Assembly (NCBI RefSeq): GCF_014192575.1
Contig: NZ_JACHYC010000005.1
Location: forward strand, 62,001 to 126,000
DNA: 64,000 bases
Source of the DNA: Variovorax sp. Sphag1AA
GTDB lineage: Bacteria; Pseudomonadota; Gammaproteobacteria; Burkholderiales; Burkholderiaceae_C
Direction: 5' to 3'
Positions 54,494 to 63,668 of this stretch are shown in pieces. A model generated the notes under the pieces. That model ran no database searches. It was given only the letters and a program-made list of their open reading frames with translations, and was not told the origin of the DNA. The translations under genes and the position numbers were made by a program. Positions within the stretch are counted from its first letter, which is position 1; each line of letters begins with the position of its first letter.

Positions 54494-55126
54494 ATGATCA
54501 AGTTGTTCGTCGGCCTCGGGAATCCCGGCCCGGAGTACGAAGCCACGCGGCACAACGCCGGCTTTTGGTGGATCGACGCGCTCGCGCGCGACCTGAAGGT
54601 CACGCTCACGCCGGAGCGTTCGTATCACGGCCTCGTCGTGCGTACTCAAGTCAATGGCAAGCCGCTCTGGCTGCTCGAGCCGCAGACCTTCATGAATGTC
54701 TCCGGCAAATCCGTTGCGGCGCTGGCCCGCTTCTTCAAGATCGAGCCAAAGGAAATCCTCGTCGTCCATGACGAACTCGACGTGGTGCCGGGCCAGGCCA
54801 AGCTGAAGCTCGGAGGCAGCCATGCCGGCCACAACGGTCTGCGCGACATCCATGCGCAGTTGGGCACCGGCGACTACTGGCGTCTTCGCCTCGGCATTGG
54901 CCATCCAGGCGTGAAGTCGGAGGTGGTCAGCTGGGTCTTGAAGAAGCCGCTCAAGGAACAGAGGGAGGCGATCGACGACGCGATCGTCCGCACGCTGCAT
55001 GCATTCCCGGCCCTGGTGGCCGGTGAAATGGACAAGGCGACCTTGCTCATCCACACGAGCAAGCCGCCGCGCCCCAAGCCACCGAGGCGAGAGCCTGACG
55101 GCGGAGGCGAACCCGCCGCGGGATAG
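54494..55126 (+). CDS. pth: Peptidyl-tRNA hydrolase
   Basis: The 210-residue enzyme frees tRNA from stalled peptidyl-tRNA. Catalytic His is in ATRHNAGFW, the substrate Asn in TFMNVSGKS and in GGSHAGHNGLRD, and Asp in HDELDVVPGQ. It carries a C-terminal extension rich in Pro, Arg and Gly, about 20 residues longer than the E. coli form. It is separated from rplY by a terminator and so should have its own promoter. Confidence 0.95.
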   Translation: MIKLFVGLGNPGPEYEATRHNAGFWWIDALARDLKVTLTPERSYHGLVVRTQVNGKPLWLLEPQTFMNVSGKSVAALARFFKIEPKEILVVHDELDVVPGQAKLKLGGSHAGHNGLRDIHAQLGTGDYWRLRLGIGHPGVKSEVVSWVLKKPLKEQREAIDDAIVRTLHAFPALVAGEMDKATLLIHTSKPPRPKPPRREPDGGGEPAAG

Positions 55127-55156
55127 CGGAAGAAGAGAGAGAAGGGAGTTACAAGA

Positions 55157-55627
55157 ATGAAGCTGTCACACACAACAACGATCACTGCACGATGCGCCGC
55201 GTTTCTCATGGCGACGTGCATGCCCTGGAGCACCTTTGCGGCCGATGGCGGCGGCACATGGCGCTGCGGCAACACCTATACCGATCAACCGTGTAAGTCA
55301 GGCAGGCTGGTCGAGGTAGATGACATCCGCGACGCCAGCCAGAAGCAGCAGTCCGACGACACGATCCGCGATGCGCAGGCAGCGGCCAACCGCATGGAAG
55401 GCGATCGCCGGCGACTGGAAGCAACCGGGGCTCGCAATCGGCCGATCCTGATCAGCAACAGCCCTGCACAGGCGAGCAGCGAGCAAAAGAGCGGCACCGG
55501 CAAGGACGATTCCGCAAAGCTGCGCAGGGGTAAAAAGGAAGTGCTCTACACGAGCATGCAGGCCGGCCAGAACCCCGAGCCAAAGAAGAAATCGAAGAAG
55601 TCGAAAAAGAAAAGCGCTGGCGACTAG
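55157..55627 (+). CDS. DUF4124-like exported protein with basic tail
   Basis: The 156-residue protein has a signal peptide cleaved near residue 28 (TFA-A) and a short DUF4124-type core with WRCGNTYTDQPCKSG, whose two cysteines could pair. A charged helix follows, then a strongly basic Lys/Ser tail. The family has no known function. It resembles the DUF4124 protein at 24022-24324 in layout and lies 30 bases after pth. Confidence 0.7.
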   Translation: MKLSHTTTITARCAAFLMATCMPWSTFAADGGGTWRCGNTYTDQPCKSGRLVEVDDIRDASQKQQSDDTIRDAQAAANRMEGDRRRLEATGARNRPILISNSPAQASSEQKSGTGKDDSAKLRRGKKEVLYTSMQAGQNPEPKKKSKKSKKKSAGD

Positions 55628-55636
55628 CCAGGTTCT

Positions 55637-55930
55637 TCAGGACACTGGGGCGGCGCCGGCGGAGCCCGCCTCGCCCGCATCCTTGGCGGCCGTGAGCCGC
55701 TGGAACTTCTGCCACAGGGTTTCACGCGACTCGACGTGCGCCGGGTTGACCGGAATGCACGCAACCGGGCAGATCTGCACGCACTGCGGTTCGTCGAAGT
55801 GGCCGACGCACTCGGTGCACTTGTGCGGGTCGATCTCGTAGATGTCCTCGCCCATGTAGATCGCGTCGTTGGGGCACTCCGGCTCGCAGACATCGCAGTT
55901 GATGCATTCGTCGGTGATCATGAGAGCCAT
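55637..55930 (-). CDS. YfhL-type 2[4Fe-4S] ferredoxin
   Basis: The 97-residue ferredoxin has the first cluster motif C-x2-C-x2-C-x3-C-P (CINCDVCEPECPNDAIYMG) and the second with a longer spacing, CTECVGHFDEPQCVQICP. That long second motif and C-terminal helix are typical of YfhL/Alvin-type low-potential ferredoxins. It is convergent with the exported protein gene nine bases away and is close to the divergent ABC importer genes. Confidence 0.93.
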   Translation of the reverse strand: MALMITDECINCDVCEPECPNDAIYMGEDIYEIDPHKCTECVGHFDEPQCVQICPVACIPVNPAHVESRETLWQKFQRLTAAKDAGEAGSAGAAPVS

Positions 55931-56063
55931 CGCGCGATTATCCGCGCGGCGACCGTCTCGCGCCCACGGCCGCCCGATGCCCCCACAGCCAGTGAAACGC
56001 CGCCGCCCCAGGCAACCACGGGCACGGTCGTTGCGTAACTGCGGTTATGCTGCGCCCCGCCTT

Positions 56064-57014
56064 ATGAGTTTGTTCCTGTTCAAGCGCTTCGTGACGCTGA
56101 TCGCAACACTGGTCGGCGCTTCCATCATCGTTTTCCTCGTGCTCGAGATCCTTCCGGGCAACGCGGCTCAGATCCTGATGGGTCCGGATGCCTCACCCGA
56201 TGCGGTGGCGGCACTCGCGACCAAGCTCGGGCTCGACCAGCCGGCCTGGACCCGCTACTGGCACTGGATCGGTGGCCTGCTGACGGGGAATCTCGGCGAC
56301 AGCTACGCCTACAGCTCGCCGGTCATCGATCTCATCCTCGAACGCCTTGCGCTGACCGTTCCGCTCGCGCTCATGGCAATGACCCTCACCACCGTGCTCG
56401 CGCTTCTCGTTGGCGTGACTGCCGCGGCGCGGCACAACAAGCTCGGTGACGTGGGTCTGATGGGACTGACGCAGGTCGGCATCGCCATCCCGAACTTCTG
56501 GTTCGCAATCCTGCTGATCCTCGTCTTCTCGGTGCAACTTCAATGGTTTTCCGCAGGCGGCTTCGAGGGCTGGGACGAAGGCATCTTCGCCGGCCTGAAA
56601 TCGCTCCTGCTCCCTGCGCTGTCGCTCGCCGTGGTTCAGGCCGCGATCCTTGCCCGCATCACGCGGTCGGCGGTGCTTGAAGTGATGCGCGAGGACTTCG
56701 TACGCACCGCGCGGGCGAAGGGCGTCTCGCAGCGCGCAGTGCTCTGGCGCCACGTGCTGCGCAATGCGCTGATCCCGGTCATCACGGTGATGGGCATGCA
56801 GTTCTCCGAGCTGCTCGCAGGGACCATCGTGGTCGAACGGGTGTTCAGCCTGCCGGGGCTCGGCCTCCTGATCTTCCAGGCCATCGGCAACCGCGACCTG
56901 ATCGTGGTCCGCAATTGCGTGATGCTGCTGGCGGCGATGGTGGTGATCGTCAACTTCGTCGTCGACGTGCTGTATGCCGTGATCGACCCTCGAATCAAGG
57001 CCCACGACATATGA
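56064..57014 (+). CDS. Peptide-type ABC transporter permease (DppB-like)
   Basis: The 316-residue permease has an N-terminal helix, a periplasmic loop and five C-terminal helices with the EAA-like loop RTARAKGVSQRAVLWRHVLRNALIP, as in DppB/OppB/GsiC. It begins a five-gene importer operon ending in an amidase. The ATG at 56064 gives the normal N-terminus; the longer frame runs antisense through the ferredoxin gene. Its stop overlaps the next start by four bases. Confidence 0.93.
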   Translation: MSLFLFKRFVTLIATLVGASIIVFLVLEILPGNAAQILMGPDASPDAVAALATKLGLDQPAWTRYWHWIGGLLTGNLGDSYAYSSPVIDLILERLALTVPLALMAMTLTTVLALLVGVTAAARHNKLGDVGLMGLTQVGIAIPNFWFAILLILVFSVQLQWFSAGGFEGWDEGIFAGLKSLLLPALSLAVVQAAILARITRSAVLEVMREDFVRTARAKGVSQRAVLWRHVLRNALIPVITVMGMQFSELLAGTIVVERVFSLPGLGLLIFQAIGNRDLIVVRNCVMLLAAMVVIVNFVVDVLYAVIDPRIKAHDI

Positions 57015-57892
57015 GCGCCGTCCCAGCAGCAGTGCCCAGCGCGGCCGCCCTTCGCATCCCGGGCTTCTGGCGCCGGGCGCTGCACCATCGCAGCTTCGTC
57101 GTCGGCGGCGTGCTCACGCTGCTCCTGCTCCTCGCTGCGGCAATCTCGCTGGTCTGGACTCCGTGGTCACCCTACGAGATGGACATCGCGAACAAGTTGC
57201 AGAACCCGAGCGCAGCGCATTGGCTCGGCACCGATGCCTACGGGCGCGATGTCGCATCGCTGCTGCTCGTGGGCGCGCGCGCCTCGATCCTCGTGGGGGT
57301 TATCGCGGTCGGTATCGGCCTCGTGGTGGGCGCGGCGCTCGGCTTGCTCGCCGCGGCGCGACGCGGCTGGGTCGAGGAAGCGATCATGCGCTTCGCCGAT
57401 TTCTCGATGGCCTTCCCCGCGATCCTGTCGGCCATCATGATGACCGCGGTCTTCGGCGCGGGCATCGTCAACGCGATCATCGCGATCGGCATCTACAACA
57501 TCCCGACTTTCGCGCGCATCACGCGCGCGTCGGCCAATGCGGTCTGGTCGCGCGAGTACATCTCGGCGGCCCGCGCTTGCGGGAAGGGATCGTTCGCAAT
57601 CACGATGCAGCACGTGCTGCCCAACATCTCGGCGGTGCTGATCGTGCAGATCACGATCCGTTTCGCAATCGCGATCCTCGCGGAAGCGGCGCTCTCCTAT
57701 CTTGGCCTCGGCACGCAACCACCACAGCCCTCATGGGGGCGCCTGCTCGCGGAGGCGCAGACCCTGATGTATCAAGCGCCGCTGTTCCCGGTGTTCCCCG
57801 GCGCGACGATCATGCTCGCCGTGCTTGGCCTGAACCTTCTCGGCGACGGGCTCCGCGACCTGCTCGACCCACGCCTCGCACGCGCCCGCTGA
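57011..57892 (+). CDS. Peptide-type ABC transporter permease (DppC-like)
   Basis: The 293-residue permease has the DppC/OppC layout: an N-terminal helix after a polar start, HWLGTDAYGRDV before the core, then helices with the EAA-like loop SAARACGKGSFAITMQHVLPN. It pairs with the upstream DppB-like permease in one channel. The start overlaps the previous stop by four bases, and the ATPase gene follows after six bases. Confidence 0.93.
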   Translation: MSAVPAAVPSAAALRIPGFWRRALHHRSFVVGGVLTLLLLLAAAISLVWTPWSPYEMDIANKLQNPSAAHWLGTDAYGRDVASLLLVGARASILVGVIAVGIGLVVGAALGLLAAARRGWVEEAIMRFADFSMAFPAILSAIMMTAVFGAGIVNAIIAIGIYNIPTFARITRASANAVWSREYISAARACGKGSFAITMQHVLPNISAVLIVQITIRFAIAILAEAALSYLGLGTQPPQPSWGRLLAEAQTLMYQAPLFPVFPGATIMLAVLGLNLLGDGLRDLLDPRLARAR

Positions 57893-57898
57893 TCCGCC

Positions 57899-58888
57899 AT
57901 GCCACTCCTCGAAGTCAAAGACCTCCACGTCCAGCTCCAGACGCAGCGCGGCCCCGCCGAAGCGGTGCGCGGCATCGACTTCACGCTGGAGCGCGGCGAA
58001 ACCCTCGGCCTCGTCGGCGAATCGGGCTGCGGCAAGTCGATCACGGTGCAGTCGCTGATGGGCCTTCTTCCGTCGACCGCCAAGGTCAGTGGAAGCATCC
58101 GCTTCGACGGCACCGAACTCGTCGGCCTGTCCGAGCGCGAGATGTGCAAGATCCGCGGCGACCGCATTGGCATGATCTTCCAGGAGCCGATGACGGCGCT
58201 GAATCCGGTCCACACGATCGCGCGGCAAGTCGGCGAACCGCTGCGGCTGCATCGTGGACTGTCCTCAGCCGATGCGCGCAAGGAAGTGCTCGCGCTGCTC
58301 GACCGGGTTGGCATCCCCGATGCCGCATCGCGGCTCGACGCCTACCCGCACCAGTTCTCCGGTGGCCAGCGACAACGCATCGGTATCGCCATGGCTCTCG
58401 CGTGCGGGCCGGACCTGCTGATCGCCGACGAGCCGACGACCGCGCTCGACGTCACCATCCAGAAGCAGATCCTCGACCTGATCCGCGGCCTCGTCGCGGA
58501 GCGCGGCATGGCGCTGATCCTGATCTCGCACGACCTTGGCGTGATCGCGCAGAACGTCTCGAAGATGCTCGTGATGTACGGCGGCAGCGTGGTCGAAAGC
58601 GGTCCGACGACATCCGTCTTTGCCGAGCGCGCACACCCGTATACGCGCGGCCTGTTCGCAGCGCGGCCTGAACTGGGCACACCGCGCGGCGCGAGGCTCG
58701 CCACCATCAAGGGCAGCGTGCCCGAACTGGTCGACTTGCCGAAGGGCTGCCCTTTCGCAGGCCGATGCCGGTACACGGTCGATGCCTGCAATGCCACGAA
58801 GCCTCAAGCGGTGCCGCTGCCACACGACCATCTGGCGCGATGCATCCGCCTCGACGAGATCGCCGCCGAGGAAGGAGTCGCCGCATGA
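57899..58888 (+). CDS. Peptide-type ABC transporter ATP-binding protein (DppD-like)
   Basis: The 329-residue ATPase has Walker A GESGCGKS, signature FSGGQRQR, Walker B LIADEPTTALD and a C-terminal oligopeptide/dipeptide extension with several cysteines (CPFAGRC ... C ... C) like the region that binds an iron-sulfur cluster in DppD-type proteins. It works with the next gene as a heterodimer. The start is six bases after the permease stop. Confidence 0.93.
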   Translation: MPLLEVKDLHVQLQTQRGPAEAVRGIDFTLERGETLGLVGESGCGKSITVQSLMGLLPSTAKVSGSIRFDGTELVGLSEREMCKIRGDRIGMIFQEPMTALNPVHTIARQVGEPLRLHRGLSSADARKEVLALLDRVGIPDAASRLDAYPHQFSGGQRQRIGIAMALACGPDLLIADEPTTALDVTIQKQILDLIRGLVAERGMALILISHDLGVIAQNVSKMLVMYGGSVVESGPTTSVFAERAHPYTRGLFAARPELGTPRGARLATIKGSVPELVDLPKGCPFAGRCRYTVDACNATKPQAVPLPHDHLARCIRLDEIAAEEGVAA

Positions 58889-59706
58889 CGAACGCGCCGG
58901 CCGACGCACCCTTGCTCGAAGTCACGGATCTCGTGCGCCACTACGCGCTGCCGCGCGAGAAGCTCTTCAGCGCCCCGCCGACGGTCAAGGCGCTCAATGG
59001 CGTGAGCTTCAGCGTCCGCCCTGGACGGAGCCTCGGCATCGTCGGCGAATCAGGCTCCGGCAAATCGACCATTGCCCGCCTCGTGATGGCGCTGGACAAG
59101 CCGACCTCGGGCTCCGTCAAGCTGCTGGGTGAGGACCTGCACGCCTTGCAGAAAGATGCACTGCGCAAGGCCCGACGCAATTTCCAGATGGTCTTTCAGG
59201 ACCCTTACGGTTCGCTCGATCCGCGCCAGACGGTCGAGCGCATCGTGGCCGAACCGCTGGAAGCGCTCGGCGAAACCACGCGTGCGCAACAACGCGAGCT
59301 CGCAGGTGAATCGCTCGCAGCGGTCGGACTGCGCCTCGCGGACCTGCATAAGTACCCGCACGAGTTCTCGGGTGGACAACGGCAGCGCATCGCGATCGCA
59401 CGCGCCCTCATCACGCGGCCGAGGCTCATCGTGGCCGACGAGCCGGTGAGCGCGCTCGACGTCTCGGTGCAAGCGCAGGTGCTCAACCTGATGCAGGACC
59501 TGCAGCAGCAGTACGGCATCAGCTACCTCCTCATCAGCCACGACCTCGCGGTGGTGAACCACCTCTGCGACGAAGTCTGCGTGCTGCATCGCGGCCTCGT
59601 CGTCGAACGCGGCGAGCCGCAGCATCTCTTCGCGCATGCGGAGCATCCCTACACGCAGGCCCTGCTCGCAGCGGTGCCGCGCGCAGAGCCGGTCGCCATG
59701 TCATGA
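58885..59706 (+). CDS. Peptide-type ABC transporter ATP-binding protein (DppF-like)
   Basis: The 273-residue ATPase has Walker A GESGSGKST, QMVFQDPYGSLDPR (Q-loop), FSGGQRQR and IVADEPVSALD. It is shorter than DppF proteins with the C-terminal extension; the final segment ends soon after HPYTQALLAAVP. It overlaps the DppD-like gene by four bases. The substrate-binding protein gene follows 86 bases later. Confidence 0.93.
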   Translation: MTNAPADAPLLEVTDLVRHYALPREKLFSAPPTVKALNGVSFSVRPGRSLGIVGESGSGKSTIARLVMALDKPTSGSVKLLGEDLHALQKDALRKARRNFQMVFQDPYGSLDPRQTVERIVAEPLEALGETTRAQQRELAGESLAAVGLRLADLHKYPHEFSGGQRQRIAIARALITRPRLIVADEPVSALDVSVQAQVLNLMQDLQQQYGISYLLISHDLAVVNHLCDEVCVLHRGLVVERGEPQHLFAHAEHPYTQALLAAVPRAEPVAMS

Positions 59707-59792
59707 GCAAATACTTGCCGAGCCCGTCCGGGCCCGCCATGATGTAACGTTTGTTTCTTCACACCACAGCCTTTCCCTGGAGCCCCGAAACC

Positions 59793-61280
59793 ATGTTGAA
59801 ACGCCGCACCCTCCTGACCACCGCCGCACTCGCCACCGTGCCGCTCTCGCTACCGCAGATGGCACTGGCGCAAGGCCGCAAGGACTCGATGGTGATCGGC
59901 ATGGGGCTGGAGCCGCCGGGGCTCGATCCGACGGCCGGCGCAGCGTCCGCGATCGCGGAAATCGTCCAGTACAACATCCTGGAGACGCTCACCAAGATCA
60001 ACTCCGACGGCAGCGTGACGCCCCTCCTGGCCGAGAGCTGGGAAGTCTCGCCGGACCTGCGCACCTACACGTTCAAGCTGCGCCGCGGCGTCAAGTTCCA
60101 GAACGGTGAGCCCTTCAATGCGCAGACGGTCAAGTTCTCCTTCGACCGCGCCGGCGCCGAGAAGAGCACCAACAAGGACAAGCGCACCTTCGCGAACATG
60201 AGCACACAGGTAGTCGATGACTACACGGTCGTGATCATCAACAAGGAGATCGACCCCGACCTGCCCTTCCTGCTGGGTCAGGCCACCGCGGTGATCGTCG
60301 AGCCCAAGAGCGCGGACGCCAACGCAACCAAGCCTGTCGGCACCGGTCCCTACAAGCTCGACAACTGGAACAAGGGCAGTTCGGTGGTCGTGAGCAAGTG
60401 GGACGGCTTCCGCAACGCGGGCGCGATCAAGCTCAACAAGGTCACCTTCCGCTTCATCTCCGACCCGGCCGCACAGGCAGCATCGCTGCTCGCAGGCGAC
60501 ATCGATGCGTTCCCGCGCGTGGCAACGCGCATCGTGCCGCAGTTCAAGCCCAATCCGCAGTTCCAGGTGATCCTGAGCGGATCGCGTGCGAAGACCATCC
60601 TGTCGATCAACAACAAGCGAAAGCCGCTCGACGACGTGCGCGTGCGCCGCGCGATTTCCGCGGCGATCGATCGCAAGGCCGTGATCGAAGGCGCGGTCGA
60701 CGGCTTCGGCGTGCCGATCGGCAGCCACTACGTGCCGGGCGCACCCGGGTACGTCGACACGACCGGCGTCAACCCCTTCAACCTCGACAAGGCCAAGCAG
60801 CTTCTGGCCGAGGCCGGCGTGAAGACGCCGCTCGAACTCACGATGACGCTGCCGCCGCCGCCGTACGCCCGCCAAGGCGGCGAAGTGATCGCCGCGCAGC
60901 TCGCCAAGATCGGCATCAACGTGAAGATCCAGAACGTCGAATGGGCGCAGTGGCTCAGCGGCACCTACGGCAACAAGGACTACGACCTCAGCATCGTCTC
61001 GCACGTCGAGCCCTTCGACCTTGGCAACTACGCCAAGTCGGACTACTACTGGCAGTACCAGTCGAAGGACTTCAACACGGTCTACGACAAGATCAAGACG
61101 ACCGGCAACGTGGCCGAGCGCAACAAGCTGCTCGGCGATGCGCAGCGCATCCTGGCCAACGACGCAGCCAACGTCTTCCTGTTCCAGCCGCAGTGGCCGA
61201 CCGTTGCCAAGAAGGGCGTGAAGGGCCTGTGGAAGGACATGCCGATCTTCGTCAACGATCTGTCGGCCCTGTCGTGGTGA
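59793..61280 (+). CDS. Peptide/amide ABC transporter substrate-binding protein
   Basis: The 495-residue family-5 solute-binding protein starts at the ATG at 59793. An arginine pair is followed by a hydrophobic signal segment ending in ALA-Q (about residue 27), usable by Sec or Tat. The mature part has the SBP_bac_5 landmarks GLEPPGLDPT and YTFKLRRGVKFQNGEPF, and a C-terminal lobe. Its position with two permeases, two ATPases and an amidase suggests an amide or peptide ligand, but the ligand cannot be read from sequence. Confidence 0.92.
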   Translation: MLKRRTLLTTAALATVPLSLPQMALAQGRKDSMVIGMGLEPPGLDPTAGAASAIAEIVQYNILETLTKINSDGSVTPLLAESWEVSPDLRTYTFKLRRGVKFQNGEPFNAQTVKFSFDRAGAEKSTNKDKRTFANMSTQVVDDYTVVIINKEIDPDLPFLLGQATAVIVEPKSADANATKPVGTGPYKLDNWNKGSSVVVSKWDGFRNAGAIKLNKVTFRFISDPAAQAASLLAGDIDAFPRVATRIVPQFKPNPQFQVILSGSRAKTILSINNKRKPLDDVRVRRAISAAIDRKAVIEGAVDGFGVPIGSHYVPGAPGYVDTTGVNPFNLDKAKQLLAEAGVKTPLELTMTLPPPPYARQGGEVIAAQLAKIGINVKIQNVEWAQWLSGTYGNKDYDLSIVSHVEPFDLGNYAKSDYYWQYQSKDFNTVYDKIKTTGNVAERNKLLGDAQRILANDAANVFLFQPQWPTVAKKGVKGLWKDMPIFVNDLSALSW

Positions 61281-62683
61281 GCGGTCCCCTGAACGATCTG
61301 AGCGCACGGGAACTCGCTGCCGCGTATCGCAAGGGAGACCTGTCGCCGGTCGAGGTGACGCAGGCGGTGCTCGATCACGTCGAGCGCTGGGAGCCGCACC
61401 TGCAGGCCACCTGGCTGCTGCGGCCCGAGTCCGCGCTCGAACAGGCACGTGCATCCGAAGCACGCTGGCGGCGTGGCGAGGCCCATGGCCCGCTCGACGG
61501 CGTGCCGACCACCATCAAGGAAAACATCGCCACGCGCGGCGATCCGATGCCCGCAGGCACGGCCGCCGTCACGCTCCAACCGGCGGCCGCCGATGCGCCG
61601 CCCGCCGCGCGCCTGAAGGAAGCGGGCGCGGTGATCTTCAGCAAGACGACGATGCCGGACTACGGCATGCTGTCTTCCGGCTTGTCAAGCTTCCACACGC
61701 TGGCGCGCAATCCGTGGGATCTGTCGAAGACGCCCGGGGGTTCGAGTGCGGGCGCCGGCGCGGCTGCGGCAGCGGGCTACGGGCCGCTGCATATCGGCAC
61801 AGACATCGGCGGCTCGCTGCGCCTGCCGGCCGGTTGGTGCGGCATCTTCACGCTCAAGCCCAGCCTGGGCCGCATTCCGATCGACCCACCGTACATGGGT
61901 CGCGCCGCAGGGCCGATGACGCGCACCGTGGCCGATGCCGCGCTGATGATGAAGACGCTCGCGCTGCCCGATGCGCGCGACAGCATGAGCCTGCCCGCCC
62001 AGGACATTGAGTGGGACGCTTTCGAAGTCCCGACCGAACACCTGCGCGGTCTGCGCATCGGCCTGTTGCTGGACGCCGGTTGCGGCCTCGCGGTCGACCC
62101 CGAGATCCAGCAGGCTGTCGAGCACGCCGCAAGGCGTTTCGAAAGCGCCGGCGCCATCGTCGAGCCGATGCGGCCCTTCATGTCGCAGGCGATGCTCGAC
62201 GGCATGGACCACTTCTGGCGGATGCGTTCGCTGGTGGACATGAAGGCGCTCCGGCCCGAGCAGCGCGACAGGGTCCTGCCGTACATCCGCGCGTGGGCAG
62301 AGAGCGCGGAGGGCTTCGGTGGCGACTACGTCTTCCGCGCCTTCAGCCAGTTTCACGCGACGCGCCTTGCGGCGGTGGCTGCCTGTGCGAAGTACGACTA
62401 CGTGATCTCGCCCGTGTCGCCGAACATGCCGGCCTCCGCCGAAGCACCTTCGCCGACCAACGACCCATTACGGCCCTTGGAGCACATCGGCTTCACCGTG
62501 CCGTTCAACATGTCGGAGCAGCCGGCCGCATCGATCAACTGCGGCTATGCGAAGGACGGCTTGCCGATCGGCCTGCAGATTGCCGGGAAGCGCTTCGACG
62601 ATCTGGGCGTGCTCAAGGTCTCGCGCGCGTTCGAGCTCATACGCGAACCGCAGCGGCCTTGGCCACAACCGCCCGCAGCCTGA
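61277..62683 (+). CDS. Amidase-signature family hydrolase
   Basis: The 468-residue enzyme has the Ser-cisSer-Lys amidase core: catalytic Lys in PTTIKENIATRG, KTPGGSSAGAGAA, and TDIGGSLRLPAGWCG with the nucleophile Ser. The family hydrolyses amide bonds of many small compounds. The GTG start overlaps the preceding stop (GTGA), so it is translated with the substrate-binding protein gene. It probably splits the imported amide in the cytoplasm; the real substrate is unknown. Confidence 0.92.
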   Translation: MSGPLNDLSARELAAAYRKGDLSPVEVTQAVLDHVERWEPHLQATWLLRPESALEQARASEARWRRGEAHGPLDGVPTTIKENIATRGDPMPAGTAAVTLQPAAADAPPAARLKEAGAVIFSKTTMPDYGMLSSGLSSFHTLARNPWDLSKTPGGSSAGAGAAAAAGYGPLHIGTDIGGSLRLPAGWCGIFTLKPSLGRIPIDPPYMGRAAGPMTRTVADAALMMKTLALPDARDSMSLPAQDIEWDAFEVPTEHLRGLRIGLLLDAGCGLAVDPEIQQAVEHAARRFESAGAIVEPMRPFMSQAMLDGMDHFWRMRSLVDMKALRPEQRDRVLPYIRAWAESAEGFGGDYVFRAFSQFHATRLAAVAACAKYDYVISPVSPNMPASAEAPSPTNDPLRPLEHIGFTVPFNMSEQPAASINCGYAKDGLPIGLQIAGKRFDDLGVLKVSRAFELIREPQRPWPQPPAA

Positions 62684-62691
62684 GTCGCCAC

Positions 62692-63573
62692 TCAGGCAAA
62701 TTGGGTCACCAGAAGTTCGCGGGCGCGCGCGACGAAGTCGCTTTCGCCACGTCGGGCTGGCAAGAAGTGAAAGGCCACACGCGGCAACGCCGGCAGTCCG
62801 TGCGGCGCCGCGAGCGCGGCAACACCATCCGTCAACGCCGACTCGTTGAGGCAAGCCACTCCCAGCCCCGCTGCGAGCGCCGACTGGAGGCCCGCCACGC
62901 CCGAAGCCACATGCGCCACTGCATAAGGAATGCGGCGCTGATTCAGCAGCTTGACGGTGTACTGGTGCAGCGAACAGGTGTCAGGCAACACCAGCAACCG
63001 CAGCGGCTCGCCACGCACGAGCCGCATGCCGGCGGCGCCCATCCAGGTCAGTGATTCGCGCCGCAGCACCTGCGCCCGCTCTGGCGCATTGCCAGAGGCG
63101 CCACCTCCCGTGATGCGCATCGACAGGCCGACGTCGAAATCGCCCTGCGCGTAGCCTGCTTCGATGGCGCCGCTCTTGAGAATGTTCACGCGCAGACGAA
63201 CCTGCGGATAGCTTTCACCAAGCCGGCTCAGCATGCCCGTGAGATCACGCGGCCGGAAGTAGTCCGTGACCGCAAGGCGCAACTCGCCCTGCAACGTCTC
63301 GCCGCGCAGATCGCGAAAAGCTTCGTCGCTCATCGCAAGAATGCGCCGCGCATGGCCCGCGAGCCGCAGGCCCGCAGCGGTAGGCGTGACGCCCGCCTTG
63401 CTGCGGGTGAGCAGCGCTTGCCCTGCCCTCTCTTCGAGCTTGCGGATCTGCTCGCTCACTGCCGATTGCGACAGGAAGACCCTCGGGGCAGCAGCTGTCA
63501 GGCTGCCCGCCTCGGTGACTTCCACAAAGGTCCGGAGCTGTTCGATGTCGAACGTCTGCATGGCTTCATCCAT
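62692..63573 (-). CDS. LysR-family transcriptional regulator
   Basis: The 293-residue regulator has an N-terminal winged helix (QLRTFVEVTEAGSLTAAA...LSQSAVSEQIRKLEER) and a LysR substrate-binding domain. A start four codons later (MQTFDIEQL) would fit the family equally well. It is convergent with the amidase gene (eight bases) and divergent from the tautomerase gene. Either the importer operon or the divergent gene could be its target; the divergent one is the usual LysR arrangement. Confidence 0.9.
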   Translation of the reverse strand: MDEAMQTFDIEQLRTFVEVTEAGSLTAAAPRVFLSQSAVSEQIRKLEERAGQALLTRSKAGVTPTAAGLRLAGHARRILAMSDEAFRDLRGETLQGELRLAVTDYFRPRDLTGMLSRLGESYPQVRLRVNILKSGAIEAGYAQGDFDVGLSMRITGGGASGNAPERAQVLRRESLTWMGAAGMRLVRGEPLRLLVLPDTCSLHQYTVKLLNQRRIPYAVAHVASGVAGLQSALAAGLGVACLNESALTDGVAALAAPHGLPALPRVAFHFLPARRGESDFVARARELLVTQFA

Positions 63574-63617
63574 CTGAATAACCGATGGAAGCCATCATAT
63601 CTTCTCGCTTTTCAGAT
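63572..63617. promoter_or_regulatory. Nested inverted repeats in the LysR/tautomerase divergent region
   Basis: ATCTGAA (63572-63578) and TTCAGAT (63611-63617) are reverse complements with a smaller GATGG-AAG-CCATC repeat between them at 63584-63596. The outer arm overlaps the LysR start codon. Such nested dyads are typical for LysR-type autoregulation and activation sites. Confidence 0.45.
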
Positions 63618-63668
63618 GACTAACGGATCTCCAGAATCCACTACATCCAACGCAGAAAGGACATCACC

